Positions 50,619-60,659 are shown, counted from the first letter of the stretch. The stretch: DNA of 64,000 nt from an uncultured Treponema sp. (GCA_934718065.1 CAKUZR010000001.1:1-64000), one strand, 5' to 3'. Notes: generated from the sequence alone by a model not told the origin. Made by a program: numbers and translations.

Positions 50619-52064
50619 TTACTCTGTAACGTTTCCAAATTCTTCCAGAACTTCCGCGGCTTCTTCCGACTTCACAATAAGAACCAGATGATCGCCAGGC
50701 GCAAAAACCGTGCCGCCCACAACAATTTCATACTCATCTTTTCCGGAATGTCTGTCCAGCAAAACAAAATATTTTCCAGGCTCGGCAATTTCCTTCATCG
50801 TTTTTCCGGAAACTTTTGAGCCGTCGTTCAGCTCACATTCAATAATTTCAAAATTGCTGTTTGCAATCGTATGAATTTCCTTAACGGATTTTCCGCGCAT
50901 ATGGCTCATAATTGAATCAACAACAACATCCCGCAAGGCGATTGAAACATCAATTCCAAGTTTTGCGGCAATTGCAGAAAACGCAGAATCTTTTACAAGC
51001 GAAATTGACTGTTTTACGCCAAGCGACTCAAGATAAGCGGCCACAACCATATTCATTTCGTGGTTATGCGTTGCGCAGATTACCAAATCGAAACCGGGAA
51101 TTCCTTCATCGCGCAAAAAACTTTCATCCGAAGCGTCGCCGTTCAGCACGCGAGCAGATTTCCCGAATTTTTCAGACGCGGCTTTAGCAAGCTCATAATC
51201 CGTGTCAATTATTACAATATCCTGCGCCGGCGCAAAATTCATTTCAGCAATTCTTTTGAAAATTGAAATTTTCTGCGGCTGGATAATTTTTTCAGCAATC
51301 AACGTGCCGATTCTTCCCGCGCCAACAATCGCAATTTTTTTGAATTCCTGCTGCTTGGAACCGCAAAGCTCGACAATTTTGCTTACATCCTCTTTTTTTG
51401 AAAGAATTCCAAGCGTGCAGCCAGCTTCCATAACGGTCGATCCGCCGGCAAGCATTGTTTCGCCGTTTATTTCAACGTAGGCAACAAGCATATTCAAGTC
51501 TGTTAAATTGCGCAGCTCCATCAGCTTGTGTCCGGCAAGAACGCTTCCTTCGCCAACAGAAATCCGGCTGATTTGCATTTCAGAATTGTCGAAAGTCACA
51601 ACATTGCTGACCGCGCCGTTTTCCACAGCCTCAACAATTGCTTCAGCAGCCTCAACATCTGGATGAATCATAAAATCAATTCCGTACAAAGGCCGGTGAT
51701 TTCCAGTAAAAGCATTCGCATGAGTTTTTTTTGCAGAAGCCGTATTCACGTAATAAGCGTAGTTTCTTACGCGCGCAATTTTCAGAATATCAGGGTAAAC
51801 AGCATCAACCAGCGAGCAAGTTATCATGTTGACTTCGTCGCTGTTGGTAAGGCAAACAAGAACGTCCGCCTTTGCAATTCCCGCCGACTCAAGGTTTTCC
51901 AGGCTGTTTCCGTCTTCTGTAAGAACCGTGCAGTCAATCTGGTCAGCAAGATGCCGGGTGATTTCCTCGTTATTGTCAATGAGCGTTACATCATTTCGTT
52001 CATTGGAAAGAATTTTCGCAAGCTGAACGCCTGTAAATCCTGCTCCAACAATAAAAACTTTCAT
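50619..52064 (-). CDS. trkA: Trk system K+ regulatory subunit TrkA
   Basis: 481 residues made of two RCK_N-RCK_C modules. NAD-binding loops are VGAGFTGVQLAKIL (residues 5-18) and VGAGRIGTLIAEKI (about 246-259). The cytoplasmic ring binds nucleotides (ATP/ADP, NAD) and gates TrkH. It lies 17 nt after the ECF S-component gene and 3 nt before trkH. Motifs are complete. Confidence 0.93.
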   Translation of the reverse strand: MKVFIVGAGFTGVQLAKILSNERNDVTLIDNNEEITRHLADQIDCTVLTEDGNSLENLESAGIAKADVLVCLTNSDEVNMITCSLVDAVYPDILKIARVRNYAYYVNTASAKKTHANAFTGNHRPLYGIDFMIHPDVEAAEAIVEAVENGAVSNVVTFDNSEMQISRISVGEGSVLAGHKLMELRNLTDLNMLVAYVEINGETMLAGGSTVMEAGCTLGILSKKEDVSKIVELCGSKQQEFKKIAIVGAGRIGTLIAEKIIQPQKISIFKRIAEMNFAPAQDIVIIDTDYELAKAASEKFGKSARVLNGDASDESFLRDEGIPGFDLVICATHNHEMNMVVAAYLESLGVKQSISLVKDSAFSAIAAKLGIDVSIALRDVVVDSIMSHMRGKSVKEIHTIANSNFEIIECELNDGSKVSGKTMKEIAEPGKYFVLLDRHSGKDEYEIVVGGTVFAPGDHLVLIVKSEEAAEVLEEFGNVTE

Positions 52065-52081
52065 CGAAACCTCAGTAAATT

Positions 52082-52717
52082 CTATTCATCATCAGATTCG
52101 CCCGAAAGCTTTGATTTTCCGTGGGAAACAATTGTAATCGACGCAACAACGACTGAACAAACCACAGCCGCCGCAATTGCCTCCAGAAATGCGCCCGGAA
52201 GAATCATCAGCATAAGCGCAAAATATCCAAGTCCGTTCATTGCCTCAGAGATTCTGCCGTTCAAAAAAACGTACATTGAGCCAATAACAACAAAAGAATG
52301 AATCAGGCTTGAAAAAATCGCTGTAACCAAGGAATTCACGCTTTTCGGGCAATACGGAATCTTTTCAAGAAGCTTAAAAATTCCCCAGGCCGCAACTCCG
52401 AAAATTATTCTAGGCAAAACAGAGCAAAGCGGATTCACAAACAGCGGATCCAGAACTCCGGAAGGATTTGCCGCCGCGTTCACAAGGCTTGTAAGGCCAA
52501 AAATCAGTCCTGTAACAATTCCGCCTGGAAGCCCCGCAAGAATCGCAGCCAGAACAACCGGAATATGCATAATTGTAAGCGAAATTGTCGGGCTAATCTG
52601 AATGTAGCCCAGGTGAAGCCCAGGGATTCCCATCAGGATTGTAAGCGCGCTCAACGCAGCCGTAACCGCAATCTGCTTGTTTTTATCAACTACAACGGAC
52701 GATGTTATTTTATTCAT
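52082..52717 (-). CDS. ECF transporter S component
   Basis: 211 residues with six predicted membrane helices: an N-terminal cytosolic part (KITSSVVVDKNKQIAVTAAL), then the helices with LAGLPGGIVTGLIFGLTSLV and the conserved PLCSVLPRIIFGVAAW block. Of the ECF S-component type; the substrate (a vitamin or similar) cannot be told from sequence. No cognate ECF ATPase or EcfT genes are adjacent. The bioMN pair at 61-63 kb is a candidate partner only if shared. The start is the Met before NKITSS with TTTGGAAG upstream; the TTG four codons earlier lies in the ribosome site. First gene of the run with trkA and trkH. Confidence 0.82.
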   Translation of the reverse strand: MNKITSSVVVDKNKQIAVTAALSALTILMGIPGLHLGYIQISPTISLTIMHIPVVLAAILAGLPGGIVTGLIFGLTSLVNAAANPSGVLDPLFVNPLCSVLPRIIFGVAAWGIFKLLEKIPYCPKSVNSLVTAIFSSLIHSFVVIGSMYVFLNGRISEAMNGLGYFALMLMILPGAFLEAIAAAVVCSVVVASITIVSHGKSKLSGESDDE

Positions 52718-52867
52718 TTTTACTTCCAAATCAAAAAATTATTCAAAATCTTAACATTTTTATCTATTTACATCAAATTTTTATGAGGAAAATTATCAAC
52801 AAAAACTCGCTTTTTCAACTTGACTTTCAATTACATTCAATTTTACACTTGTTTTCAGAGGTTTTTA

Positions 52868-55180
52868 TTGATAAGTCTTTTTACATTATTCTTTGTCTGC
52901 TCAATAATGCTGCTTATTGCGGCTTTGCTGACAACAAGGAAAATCAACTCTAAAAAATACGTTTTTCCATTAAGATTATCAATTGCAAGCGCACTGATTA
53001 TAACTTTTGCGCACATTTTCATCATCAACACAGAAAATGAAGAAGTCGCCTCCATCTGCTACACAGTTTTCTTCATTTTTATCGATATTCTTATATATTC
53101 AGTCTTTGATTTTTCAAAAAAATACACAAAATTTAAAATTCAGCTGAAATGGCTCAACAAATTTGCAGAAGCGCTCGTCTGCCTGGACTGCGTGAATTCC
53201 TTCCTGAATATTTTCTTTCAACATTCGTTTGAACTGAAAAAAGTTCTGGTTCCTGCGTTTTTAAACGACAATGCAAAGGAAATTTTCAAAATTTCAATGA
53301 AGTGGCCTTACCAGGTTCACCTTGGTCTTTGCTATTTGATTCTTGCAATGCTGCTGGTTGTAATAGTAATCAGAATTATTACAACGCCGAAACTGTACAG
53401 ATTTATGCACACAAATATTCTGCTTGCGGTTTCGCTGAATATTTTTGGCGATTATTTTTACGTTTTTCTGGGCGCGCCAATCGATTTTTCAATAATTTTC
53501 ACGGCGGCTTCGGTTATTCTGCTATGCATTTTCACAATTTGGCTTACTCCGGAAAAACTGCTCCAGACTCAGCTTCAGGCGGTCGTTTCAAATATGCACG
53601 ATTCTGTGATTCTTTACGATATGAACGGCGAGCTTGTCTACAAAAATTCTTCAATGATAAAATTTGAGGACGAATTTTATTCCGACAAATTCAAGCTTTC
53701 TTATTTGTTCAAGGAAATTCCTTCAAATCCAGACATAAAAGATTTAAAAGAGCTTCCAGAATTTAATTTTGACAAGGAACTTCAGAAAAACGGACAGAAT
53801 TTCACTTTCAATATTTCTGTGAAAGTTTTAAAGGATGAAAGCAATAAATTTCTTGGCGCATTTTTTATTATTCACGATAAAACCCAGGCGACAATTAAAC
53901 TTAACCGGGAAAAATTTCTGGCGACTCACGACAAACTGACAAATCTTTTGAACCGCGACGGATTCTTTGAAAAAATTCAGGAAATTCTGACCGAAAATCC
54001 GCAGGAAAAATACCTGATGATTTGCAGCGACATCGACAACTTCAAGCTTGTGAACGATTTGTTCGGACGGCTTGCAGGCGACAGTTTTCTTATGAAAATT
54101 GCGGACGCGATAAGAAAATACACAAAACCGGAACAAATTTACGCGCGGCTTGAAAGCGACCGTTTTGCAATTTTTACAAAAAAATCAGACTTTGAAGAAA
54201 AATTGCTCACCCAGAATTCCGAGGAAATTTCTTCAATAATGCAGACATTGCATTACCCGGTGAATTTTCATATCGGCGTTTACGAAATCGAGGACGCTTC
54301 AATGTCGCCTTCGCTAATGTGCGACCGGGCTTTTATGGCTTTAAAAACAATAAAAGGAAATTTGCAGCTAAAAATCGCTTATTACAACACGGAAATCCGC
54401 AAAACAATGATTCATGAGCAGCAGCTTATCGGAGAATTTCCAATTGCGCTGGAAAACAATCAGTTTGAAATGTACTTGCAGCCGCAGGTAAAAAACGACG
54501 GAAACGTTTACGGAGCCGAGGCTCTTGTGCGCTGGAACCATCCGCAAAATTCAATTATGCCGCCGGACAATTTCATTCCGATTCTTGAAAGCAAAGGTCT
54601 TATCACAAATCTTGACAAATTCATCTGGGAATCTGCCGCCCAAAAGCTGAAAGAATGGAAAAACAGCGGAATCAACGATATGTACATTTCAGTGAATATT
54701 TCCCCGAAAGATTTCCTTTACGTTGACATTTACCAGACTTTTGTGGATTTAATCAAAAAATACGACATAAGCCCGAAAAATCTGAAGCTTGAAATAACGG
54801 AATCCGCCGTTCTTATGAACCTGGAAACCCAGCTGGTTCTTATCAACAAGCTGCGCGCATACGGCTTTCAAATTGAAATGGATGATTTTGGAAGCGGCTA
54901 TTCTTCGCTCAATATGCTGAAGGACATTCCGTTCGATGTTTTAAAGATTGACATGGCGTTTCTTCAGGCAACAAAAAATCAGGAACGCTCAATTCAAATT
55001 CTTCATTCAATTATTAAACTTTCAAAACGCCTGAATATGCCGGTAATCACGGAAGGCGTTGAAACAAAAGAGCAGGTTGATTTCTTAAAAGACATGGGAA
55101 CTGACTACTACCAGGGATTTTATTTTGCACGGCCAATGCCGGTCAAAGATTTTGAATCAAAATACATCCAAAAAAATTAA
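52868..55180 (+). CDS. Membrane EAL phosphodiesterase with degenerate GGDEF
   Basis: About 770 residues. The N-terminal ~240 residues hold about seven membrane helices. A PAS-like segment (VVSNMHDSVILYDMNGELVY) follows, then a GGDEF domain whose active-site motif is ARLESDRF instead of RxGGDEF, so it should not make c-di-GMP. The EAL domain is intact: EALVRWNHP, NISPKDF, LEITES, DDFGSGYSSL, KIDMAFL and TEGVET. It should degrade c-di-GMP. The TTG at 52868 is preferred, as AGAGG precedes it; the earlier TTG at 52820 looks like a -35 box (TTGACT) with a TACACT -10 18 nt further on. Confidence 0.87.
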   Translation: MISLFTLFFVCSIMLLIAALLTTRKINSKKYVFPLRLSIASALIITFAHIFIINTENEEVASICYTVFFIFIDILIYSVFDFSKKYTKFKIQLKWLNKFAEALVCLDCVNSFLNIFFQHSFELKKVLVPAFLNDNAKEIFKISMKWPYQVHLGLCYLILAMLLVVIVIRIITTPKLYRFMHTNILLAVSLNIFGDYFYVFLGAPIDFSIIFTAASVILLCIFTIWLTPEKLLQTQLQAVVSNMHDSVILYDMNGELVYKNSSMIKFEDEFYSDKFKLSYLFKEIPSNPDIKDLKELPEFNFDKELQKNGQNFTFNISVKVLKDESNKFLGAFFIIHDKTQATIKLNREKFLATHDKLTNLLNRDGFFEKIQEILTENPQEKYLMICSDIDNFKLVNDLFGRLAGDSFLMKIADAIRKYTKPEQIYARLESDRFAIFTKKSDFEEKLLTQNSEEISSIMQTLHYPVNFHIGVYEIEDASMSPSLMCDRAFMALKTIKGNLQLKIAYYNTEIRKTMIHEQQLIGEFPIALENNQFEMYLQPQVKNDGNVYGAEALVRWNHPQNSIMPPDNFIPILESKGLITNLDKFIWESAAQKLKEWKNSGINDMYISVNISPKDFLYVDIYQTFVDLIKKYDISPKNLKLEITESAVLMNLETQLVLINKLRAYGFQIEMDDFGSGYSSLNMLKDIPFDVLKIDMAFLQATKNQERSIQILHSIIKLSKRLNMPVITEGVETKEQVDFLKDMGTDYYQGFYFARPMPVKDFESKYIQKN

Positions 55181-55182
55181 AT

Positions 55183-57543
55183 ATGCTGCCCGAAAAAATT
55201 CAAAATTTGCCGATTGCGCCATTTCTTGATGAAATTTGCCAGACTTTAAAAAATTCTGAATCCCACTTTCTTGTTTTAACCGCGGAAACAGCAGCCGGAA
55301 AATCAACAGCAGTTCCAGCCGCGCTTCTAAAATCTTTTCCTAAAAAAATTTTAATGCTCGAACCGCGCCGAATTGCGACTCTTTCAATCGCAAACCGAAT
55401 TTCAGAAATTCTTGGCGAACAAACCGGAAAAACTGTCGGCTACAGAATGCAGCTTGAATCAAAAATTTCCAGTTCGACGCGGCTTGAAATTCTGACCGAG
55501 GCAATTCTTACAAAAAAACTTCAGTCTGATCCGAGCCTGGAAGAAGCCAGCGTTGTTGTGCTGGACGAATTTCACGAGCGTTCAATCCACGCTGACCTTG
55601 CCCTTGCGTTTTTAAAAGAAGCGATGGAACTTCGCAACGACCTTTTTGTAATCGTAATGTCGGCGACAATTGAAACAAAATCGCTTTCTGAATATTTAGG
55701 GAAACCGCAAAAACCTGCGCCAGTCCTGAAAATTCCGGGCCGCCAGTTTCCTGTGGAAATTGAATACGCCGGAAACATTCCGCCAGAGAGCGCAATCCTG
55801 GAACAATTTAAAATTTTGAAAAACGCAAAAAAGTTTGAAACAATTCTTGTTTTTCTTCCCGGAATTGCGGAAATCAGGCGCACAAAAAATTCACTTCTGG
55901 AATACAATCTTCCGCCGGACGAAGCGGAAATTCTTGTGCTTCACAGTTCCATAGATTTCAATGAGCAGCAAAAAATTTTTTCAGCTCCGCCGGCAAACAA
56001 AATCCGGATAATTCTTTCATCTTCAATTGCTGAAACTTCAATCACAGTGCCGGGCGTAAAAACCGTTATTGACTCAGGACTAGCTAGAATCAACAAGATA
56101 AATATTTCGCTCGGAATGGAACATCTTGTAACCGAGCGGGAAAGCATTTTTTCCGCAGAACAGCGCGCAGGACGAGCCGGACGACTTGCGCCCGGAAAAT
56201 GTATCCGCCTTTGGAGCAAAAACGATGTGCTTGCGCAAAATGCCCAGCCGGAAATTCTACGCTCCGACATAACTGCTCTGGTTCTTGAATGTGCTTTGTG
56301 GGGCGTTCAGGACGAATCCCAGCTGAAATGGCTGGACGCGCCGAATCCAGCGGCCTGGGCGGAAGCAGCAAAACTTCTGGTTGAAATCGGCTGTCTTTCT
56401 GAAAAAAAATCCATCACCGAAACTGGAAAAAATGCGCTGAAACTAGGAATTCATCCGCGGCTGGCAGTTGCCGCATTGAACGGACATCCAGAAATCGCGC
56501 TGGAATTTTCAAACTACGCAAAATCATCGCCGGAAATTCAAAAAAAATTCCTGGAAAACATAAACCGCCGCGCAGCTTCTTTGCCGCGCCAGAACAAATC
56601 AAAAACTTTTGCGCTTTTGGCAGGATTTCCCGACAGAATCGCAAAACAAACTGAAAAAAAAGGCTTGTACCAGTTTCCGAACGCTCGCGTCGCCCATCTA
56701 AAAAAAGAAATAATTGAACGCAACGCAGTTCTTCCAGAATGGATTGTCGCCCCGGAAGTTGATTCAGGCGCAAGCGAAGGAACAATTTTTTCCTACCAGG
56801 AAATTCTGCCGGAAGAAGCGGAAAATTTCCTGAAAAACCGAAAAAAAACGCGCACCGAAACTTTTCTGAAAGACGGAAAACTTTTCAAGAATGAAATTGT
56901 CTGCTACGGAAAAATCATTCTTTCCAGAAAAAAGCTTAATCCCGCGCCGGAAGATTTTGCCGCCGCAATCTGCGCTCAGGTTCAGGAAAAAGGGCTGGAA
57001 ACGCTTCCTCAGAGCGAAGAAACAGAATCTCTTTTGCGCCGTGCAGAATTTTATGCGCAACAAAAAAAACTGCCGAACAAAGCTGAAAAATCAGTTCTTG
57101 AACAAAATGTGAACGAATGGCTTCTTCCGTTTTTGGGCGGAAAAACTTCCATCAATGAAAAAACTGTTTTTGACGGGCTTTACTGGTTTTTGGATGGCGC
57201 AGAAATCGAAAAAAATGTTCCGTCGCAAATAATTCTTCCAAACAACAAAAAACGGAAACTGCTGTACGAGGCACAGGCTTCGGAAACTGACAAAACAAAA
57301 CTTGTAATCCGCCCGGTTCTGGAAATAATCATCCAGCAGATTTTCGGCTGCTTTGAAACGCCAAAAATTCTTGGAATGCCGGTTCTGTTAAAGCTGCTTT
57401 CGCCGGCGCGCAGACCTTTGCAAATCACGGATGACCTTGCAAATTTCTGGAATTCAACCTGGCCCGAAATCTGCAAGGAAATGAAAGGACGCTACCCGAA
57501 GCACAACTGGAACTACAAAATCGCGTCCGCATCCGAAGACTGA
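55183..57543 (+). CDS. hrpB: ATP-dependent helicase HrpB
   Basis: 786 residues, DEAH/RHA-type helicase of the HrpB group. Motif I TAAGKSTAVPAALL, motif II DEFHERSIHADL (HrpB has DEFH), motif III MSATIE, motif V SSSIAETSITVPGV and motif VI QRAGRAGRLAPGKC are visible. The C-terminal HrpB region follows (PLAP-like SPARRPLQITDDLANFWN, then YPKHNW). The precise role in bacteria is unclear. It begins 2 nt after the EAL gene, and its stop is immediately followed by the stop of the convergent HlyIII-like gene. Confidence 0.93.
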   Translation: MLPEKIQNLPIAPFLDEICQTLKNSESHFLVLTAETAAGKSTAVPAALLKSFPKKILMLEPRRIATLSIANRISEILGEQTGKTVGYRMQLESKISSSTRLEILTEAILTKKLQSDPSLEEASVVVLDEFHERSIHADLALAFLKEAMELRNDLFVIVMSATIETKSLSEYLGKPQKPAPVLKIPGRQFPVEIEYAGNIPPESAILEQFKILKNAKKFETILVFLPGIAEIRRTKNSLLEYNLPPDEAEILVLHSSIDFNEQQKIFSAPPANKIRIILSSSIAETSITVPGVKTVIDSGLARINKINISLGMEHLVTERESIFSAEQRAGRAGRLAPGKCIRLWSKNDVLAQNAQPEILRSDITALVLECALWGVQDESQLKWLDAPNPAAWAEAAKLLVEIGCLSEKKSITETGKNALKLGIHPRLAVAALNGHPEIALEFSNYAKSSPEIQKKFLENINRRAASLPRQNKSKTFALLAGFPDRIAKQTEKKGLYQFPNARVAHLKKEIIERNAVLPEWIVAPEVDSGASEGTIFSYQEILPEEAENFLKNRKKTRTETFLKDGKLFKNEIVCYGKIILSRKKLNPAPEDFAAAICAQVQEKGLETLPQSEETESLLRRAEFYAQQKKLPNKAEKSVLEQNVNEWLLPFLGGKTSINEKTVFDGLYWFLDGAEIEKNVPSQIILPNNKKRKLLYEAQASETDKTKLVIRPVLEIIIQQIFGCFETPKILGMPVLLKLLSPARRPLQITDDLANFWNSTWPEICKEMKGRYPKHNWNYKIASASED

Positions 57544-58461
57544 TTAATACATCAAAAAATAAGAGAAGAAAAGATAAATGCTGGCGACAAGCACAATCAA
57601 ATCACCGATTGCGTGCATAAACTTAACTTTGCGGATTGAACAGAACACCAGCCCGACCGTATAGAAAACGCCGCAGGCAATCAGCATTGCAAAACTTTCC
57701 TTGCTGATGGCATGATACAAATTTGCGCAGATGAACAATCCGCCCCAGCCCAAAACCGCATTGAAAACAATATTCACAGTTTCAAAACGGCTTCCTGCAA
57801 TCGCATAAAGAAAAGCCGCAACCAGCACACAAACCGTTGCGATTCCCGTTACAACAATTCCGTAAATCCAGGAAATAGTTCCGCCTTCAATCGCCGCAAA
57901 AGAATAAACAAGATAAGTCGCCTCAATTACAAAAAGAATAAAAATTCTTGTGAAACGCCTGAAAATTTCCTTCGCATTGGAATTTGTCAGCGCATGATTC
58001 AAAACTGAAAAAATGTAATTCAAAATCATTCCGCAGCCAAAGCAATTGAACAGAACAATGTAAATGGTTTTTGTTTTTTCCGGAACATTATTCAAGGCCA
58101 GAACGTTGAGCAAAGCCGTTGCCGCGATGAAAAGGCAAGCCCCCACGCCCTGCACAATTGAGCTGAAAATTTCTTCCCCAATTGTATATTTTCTGACTTT
58201 ACGTTCAAGCTCATTCCGCGCCTTTTCCTTTGCAATCCGCTTTTCAGCGCGCTTCCTAGCTTTTTCCGAGCGCGCATAATCGTCAGCCGCGTATTTTGCG
58301 CGGAGCCGCTCCGGATCATCCGCATACTGAATATTAACTTCGCGGATTTTTTCCTCGGCTTCCTGTTTTATCTGCTTGATTCTAAGTTCTTTTTTCACTT
58401 TAAGCGACTTCAGTGTTGAAAGGCGCACCGCTTTTGCGGCAATTTCATCTTCTCGTGTCAT
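57544..58461 (-). CDS. Diverged HlyIII/PAQR-type membrane protein
   Basis: 305 residues. The N-terminal ~100 residues form a charged coiled-coil rich in Lys/Glu/Arg. Then come seven hydrophobic helices of the haemolysin III/PAQR fold: YTIGEEIFSSIVQGVG, FSVLNHALTNSNAKEIFRRF and VKFMHAIGDLIVL occupy the places of the family motifs. The metal ligands appear lost: the THG His is Gln, the RxxD Asp is Thr, and the second His of the final HxxxH pair is Asp. So it is probably not a metal-dependent hydrolase-like member. The start is the Met before TREDEIA with GGGGA upstream. A clear promoter with a dyad is at 58492-58526. Confidence 0.78.
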   Translation of the reverse strand: MTREDEIAAKAVRLSTLKSLKVKKELRIKQIKQEAEEKIREVNIQYADDPERLRAKYAADDYARSEKARKRAEKRIAKEKARNELERKVRKYTIGEEIFSSIVQGVGACLFIAATALLNVLALNNVPEKTKTIYIVLFNCFGCGMILNYIFSVLNHALTNSNAKEIFRRFTRIFILFVIEATYLVYSFAAIEGGTISWIYGIVVTGIATVCVLVAAFLYAIAGSRFETVNIVFNAVLGWGGLFICANLYHAISKESFAMLIACGVFYTVGLVFCSIRKVKFMHAIGDLIVLVASIYLFFSYFLMY

Positions 58462-58491
58462 AAAATCCCCTGTACTTCCCCTTGAAAACTT

Positions 58492-58526
58492 ATTTCTATT
58501 ATAACAATAGAAATGCCAAATGCCAA
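58492..58526 (-). promoter_or_regulatory. Promoter with dyad upstream of the HlyIII-like gene
   Basis: Minus strand: -35 TTGGCA (58521-58526), 17-nt spacer, -10 TATAAT (58498-58503). A perfect inverted repeat ATTTCTATT-N5-AATAGAAAT (58492-58514) covers the -10, a good place for a repressor. Confidence 0.72.
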
Positions 58527-58586
58527 ATTCATTGCAAAATTCAATAAAGACTTTTTTAATTTCTTTCAATCTGCTACATTAAAAAT

Positions 58587-59486
58587 ATGATTATTTCAAC
58601 AGAAAAGACAGCTTTTTCATTCGAGGTTTTTCCTCCGAAAAAAACAATGAATATCGAGACAGTTTACCACACTCTTTCAGATTTGAGCGACATCAAGCCG
58701 GATTTTATAAGCGTAACTTACGGCGCAGGCGGAAGCGAAAACTGTGAAAACACATTGAACATCGCAAAAAGAATAAAAAATGTCTGCGGAGTTGAAAGCG
58801 CAGTCCATATGCCGTGCATCAATATGAAAAAACAAGACGCGCAGTTTGTGCTGGAGCAGTTTCAGGAAGCTGGAATTGAAAACATCCTTGCCCTCCGCGG
58901 CGACCGAATTGAAGGGCGCGAGCCGGTGAACGATTTTCTTTACGCGAGCGACTTGATTTCATTCATCCGGGAATTCAACGAAAAACGCACAGACGGAAAA
59001 CGCTTTAAAATCATGGGAGCCTGCTACCCGGAATGTCATCCAAATTCAAAAGGCCCGATTGACGACCTTAAAAATCTAAAGCGAAAAGTTGACGCGGGCG
59101 CGGAGCATCTTCTGAGCCAGCTGTTTTTTGACAACGAAAAATTCTACACTTTCCTTGAACGATGCCAGCTCGTTGGAATCAATGTTCCGATTGAAGCAGG
59201 AATCATGCCGGCAACCAACAAAAAATCAATTGAACGGATGGTCAGCATGACAAACGCCGTTCTGCCAAAAAAATTCGTAAGAATGATGGACCGTTACGCA
59301 GACGAACCGGAAGCAATCCGCGACGCAGGAATCGCCTACGCAATCGACCAGATTGCAGATCTTGTAACAAACGGAGTTGACGGCGTTCACCTTTACACAA
59401 TGAACAATCCAATCGTTGCAAAAAGAATAAATGAAGCCACAAGAAGTTTGTTCGAAGCAAAACCGATAAAAAAAGAACTCAAATAA
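58587..59486 (+). CDS. metF: Methylenetetrahydrofolate reductase
   Basis: 299 residues, TIM-barrel flavoprotein that reduces 5,10-methylene-THF to 5-methyl-THF for methionine synthesis. Family blocks are FSFEVFPPKK (with the catalytic Glu), SVTYGAGGS, NILALRGDR, GACYPECHP and AGAEHLLSQLFFDNE. Its size is typical of bacterial MetF. There is no ribosome site, and TACATT lies 6 nt before the ATG, so the mRNA may be leaderless. The next gene starts 10 nt later. Confidence 0.94.
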   Translation: MIISTEKTAFSFEVFPPKKTMNIETVYHTLSDLSDIKPDFISVTYGAGGSENCENTLNIAKRIKNVCGVESAVHMPCINMKKQDAQFVLEQFQEAGIENILALRGDRIEGREPVNDFLYASDLISFIREFNEKRTDGKRFKIMGACYPECHPNSKGPIDDLKNLKRKVDAGAEHLLSQLFFDNEKFYTFLERCQLVGINVPIEAGIMPATNKKSIERMVSMTNAVLPKKFVRMMDRYADEPEAIRDAGIAYAIDQIADLVTNGVDGVHLYTMNNPIVAKRINEATRSLFEAKPIKKELK

Positions 59487-59496
59487 GGGGAAAAAT

Positions 59497-60591
59497 ATGT
59501 TTGAAAAATTAACTCCAGGACAAGAAATTGAAACAACAATCGTGCAGATAAGCGGCGACACAGTTTTTATTGATTTAAATGCAAAAAGCGAAGGTGTTAT
59601 TCCATGCGCGGAATTCACAGATGCGGAAGGAAATATTTCAGTAAAAGCCGGAGACAAAATCAAGGCATTCTATCTTGGTGAAAAAAACGGCGAAAACCGC
59701 TTCACAACAAAAATTTCAGGGCAGTCAGCAGACGATTCAATGCTGGAAAATGCGTTCAAAAATCATATTCCAGTTGAAGGCCATGTTGAAAAAGAAATCA
59801 AAGGCGGATTTGAAGTTTCTGTCGGCGCAAACAGAGCATTCTGCCCTTATTCGCAGATGGGTTTCCGCCAGAAAGAAGAGGCAAGCTTTTTTATAGGCAA
59901 AACTCTTTCATTCATAATTCAGGAATACAAGGACGGCGGAAAAAAACTTGTTGTTTCAAACCGCAAAGTCCAGGAAGAAGAACATCAGAACCAGCTTTCA
60001 GGGCTCAGCAAAAAAATTGCGGTCGGCTCAATTGTTACCGGAACTGTAAAAACTCTTCAGTCTTTCGGCGCATTTGTAGACATCAACGGATTTCAGGTGC
60101 TTCTTCCAATTTCAGAAATTTCTTTAGACCGCGTTTCAGATATTTCAAAAGTTCTTGAGCCAGGCCAGGAAATAACCGCTAAAGTAATCAGCACGGACTG
60201 GAACAAGGAACGCGTTTCAATCAGCATGAAAGCCTTGCTGAAAAATCCATGGGAAACCGTTGGCGAACGCTTTTCAAAAGGCCAGAAAATTGACGGAAAA
60301 ATTTGCCGCATAACAGATTTCGGCGTTTTCATCAATCTTGAGCCGGGAATTGACGGACTTGTGCACATTTCCGCGCTCGGCGTTGACAGAAACACAAACT
60401 TGAAAAAGAAATTCAGCATCGGCCAGGAAATGTCTGTTGTAATAAAAGAAATCGATTCTGAAAACCACAGAATTTCCCTTGTTCCAAGCACTTCAACCGA
60501 ACAGGACGAGGAAGCCAGCGAATATTTCAGCACGCACAACGATTCCGACGGAGAAAGCTACAATCCGTTCGCCGCGCTGCTGAAAAAATAA
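59497..60591 (+). CDS. S1 RNA-binding-domain protein (RpsA-like)
   Basis: 364 residues with four S1-type OB folds: two diverged (~7-75, ~90-155) and two clear (~177-245 with GSIVTGTVKTLQSFGAFVDI, ~262-335 with GKICRITDFGVFINLEPG), then an acidic tail. Length and layout resemble spirochaete and Gram-positive RpsA/YpfD-type proteins, shorter than E. coli S1 (six domains). It binds RNA and may support translation initiation on weak or absent Shine-Dalgarno sequences. GGGGAAAA precedes the start, 10 nt after metF. Confidence 0.85.
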   Translation: MFEKLTPGQEIETTIVQISGDTVFIDLNAKSEGVIPCAEFTDAEGNISVKAGDKIKAFYLGEKNGENRFTTKISGQSADDSMLENAFKNHIPVEGHVEKEIKGGFEVSVGANRAFCPYSQMGFRQKEEASFFIGKTLSFIIQEYKDGGKKLVVSNRKVQEEEHQNQLSGLSKKIAVGSIVTGTVKTLQSFGAFVDINGFQVLLPISEISLDRVSDISKVLEPGQEITAKVISTDWNKERVSISMKALLKNPWETVGERFSKGQKIDGKICRITDFGVFINLEPGIDGLVHISALGVDRNTNLKKKFSIGQEMSVVIKEIDSENHRISLVPSTSTEQDEEASEYFSTHNDSDGESYNPFAALLKK

Positions 60592-60659
60592 ACGCCTCGC
60601 GCAAACCAATGCTTTTCCCGCAGAAAAAAAACGCGCTGAAAAAGCATTCAGCTTGAATG

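Noticed and set aside
52820..52867. Upstream TTG start of the EAL protein
   Set aside because: TTGACT at 52820 fits a -35 box and has no ribosome site; AGAGG precedes the TTG at 52868.
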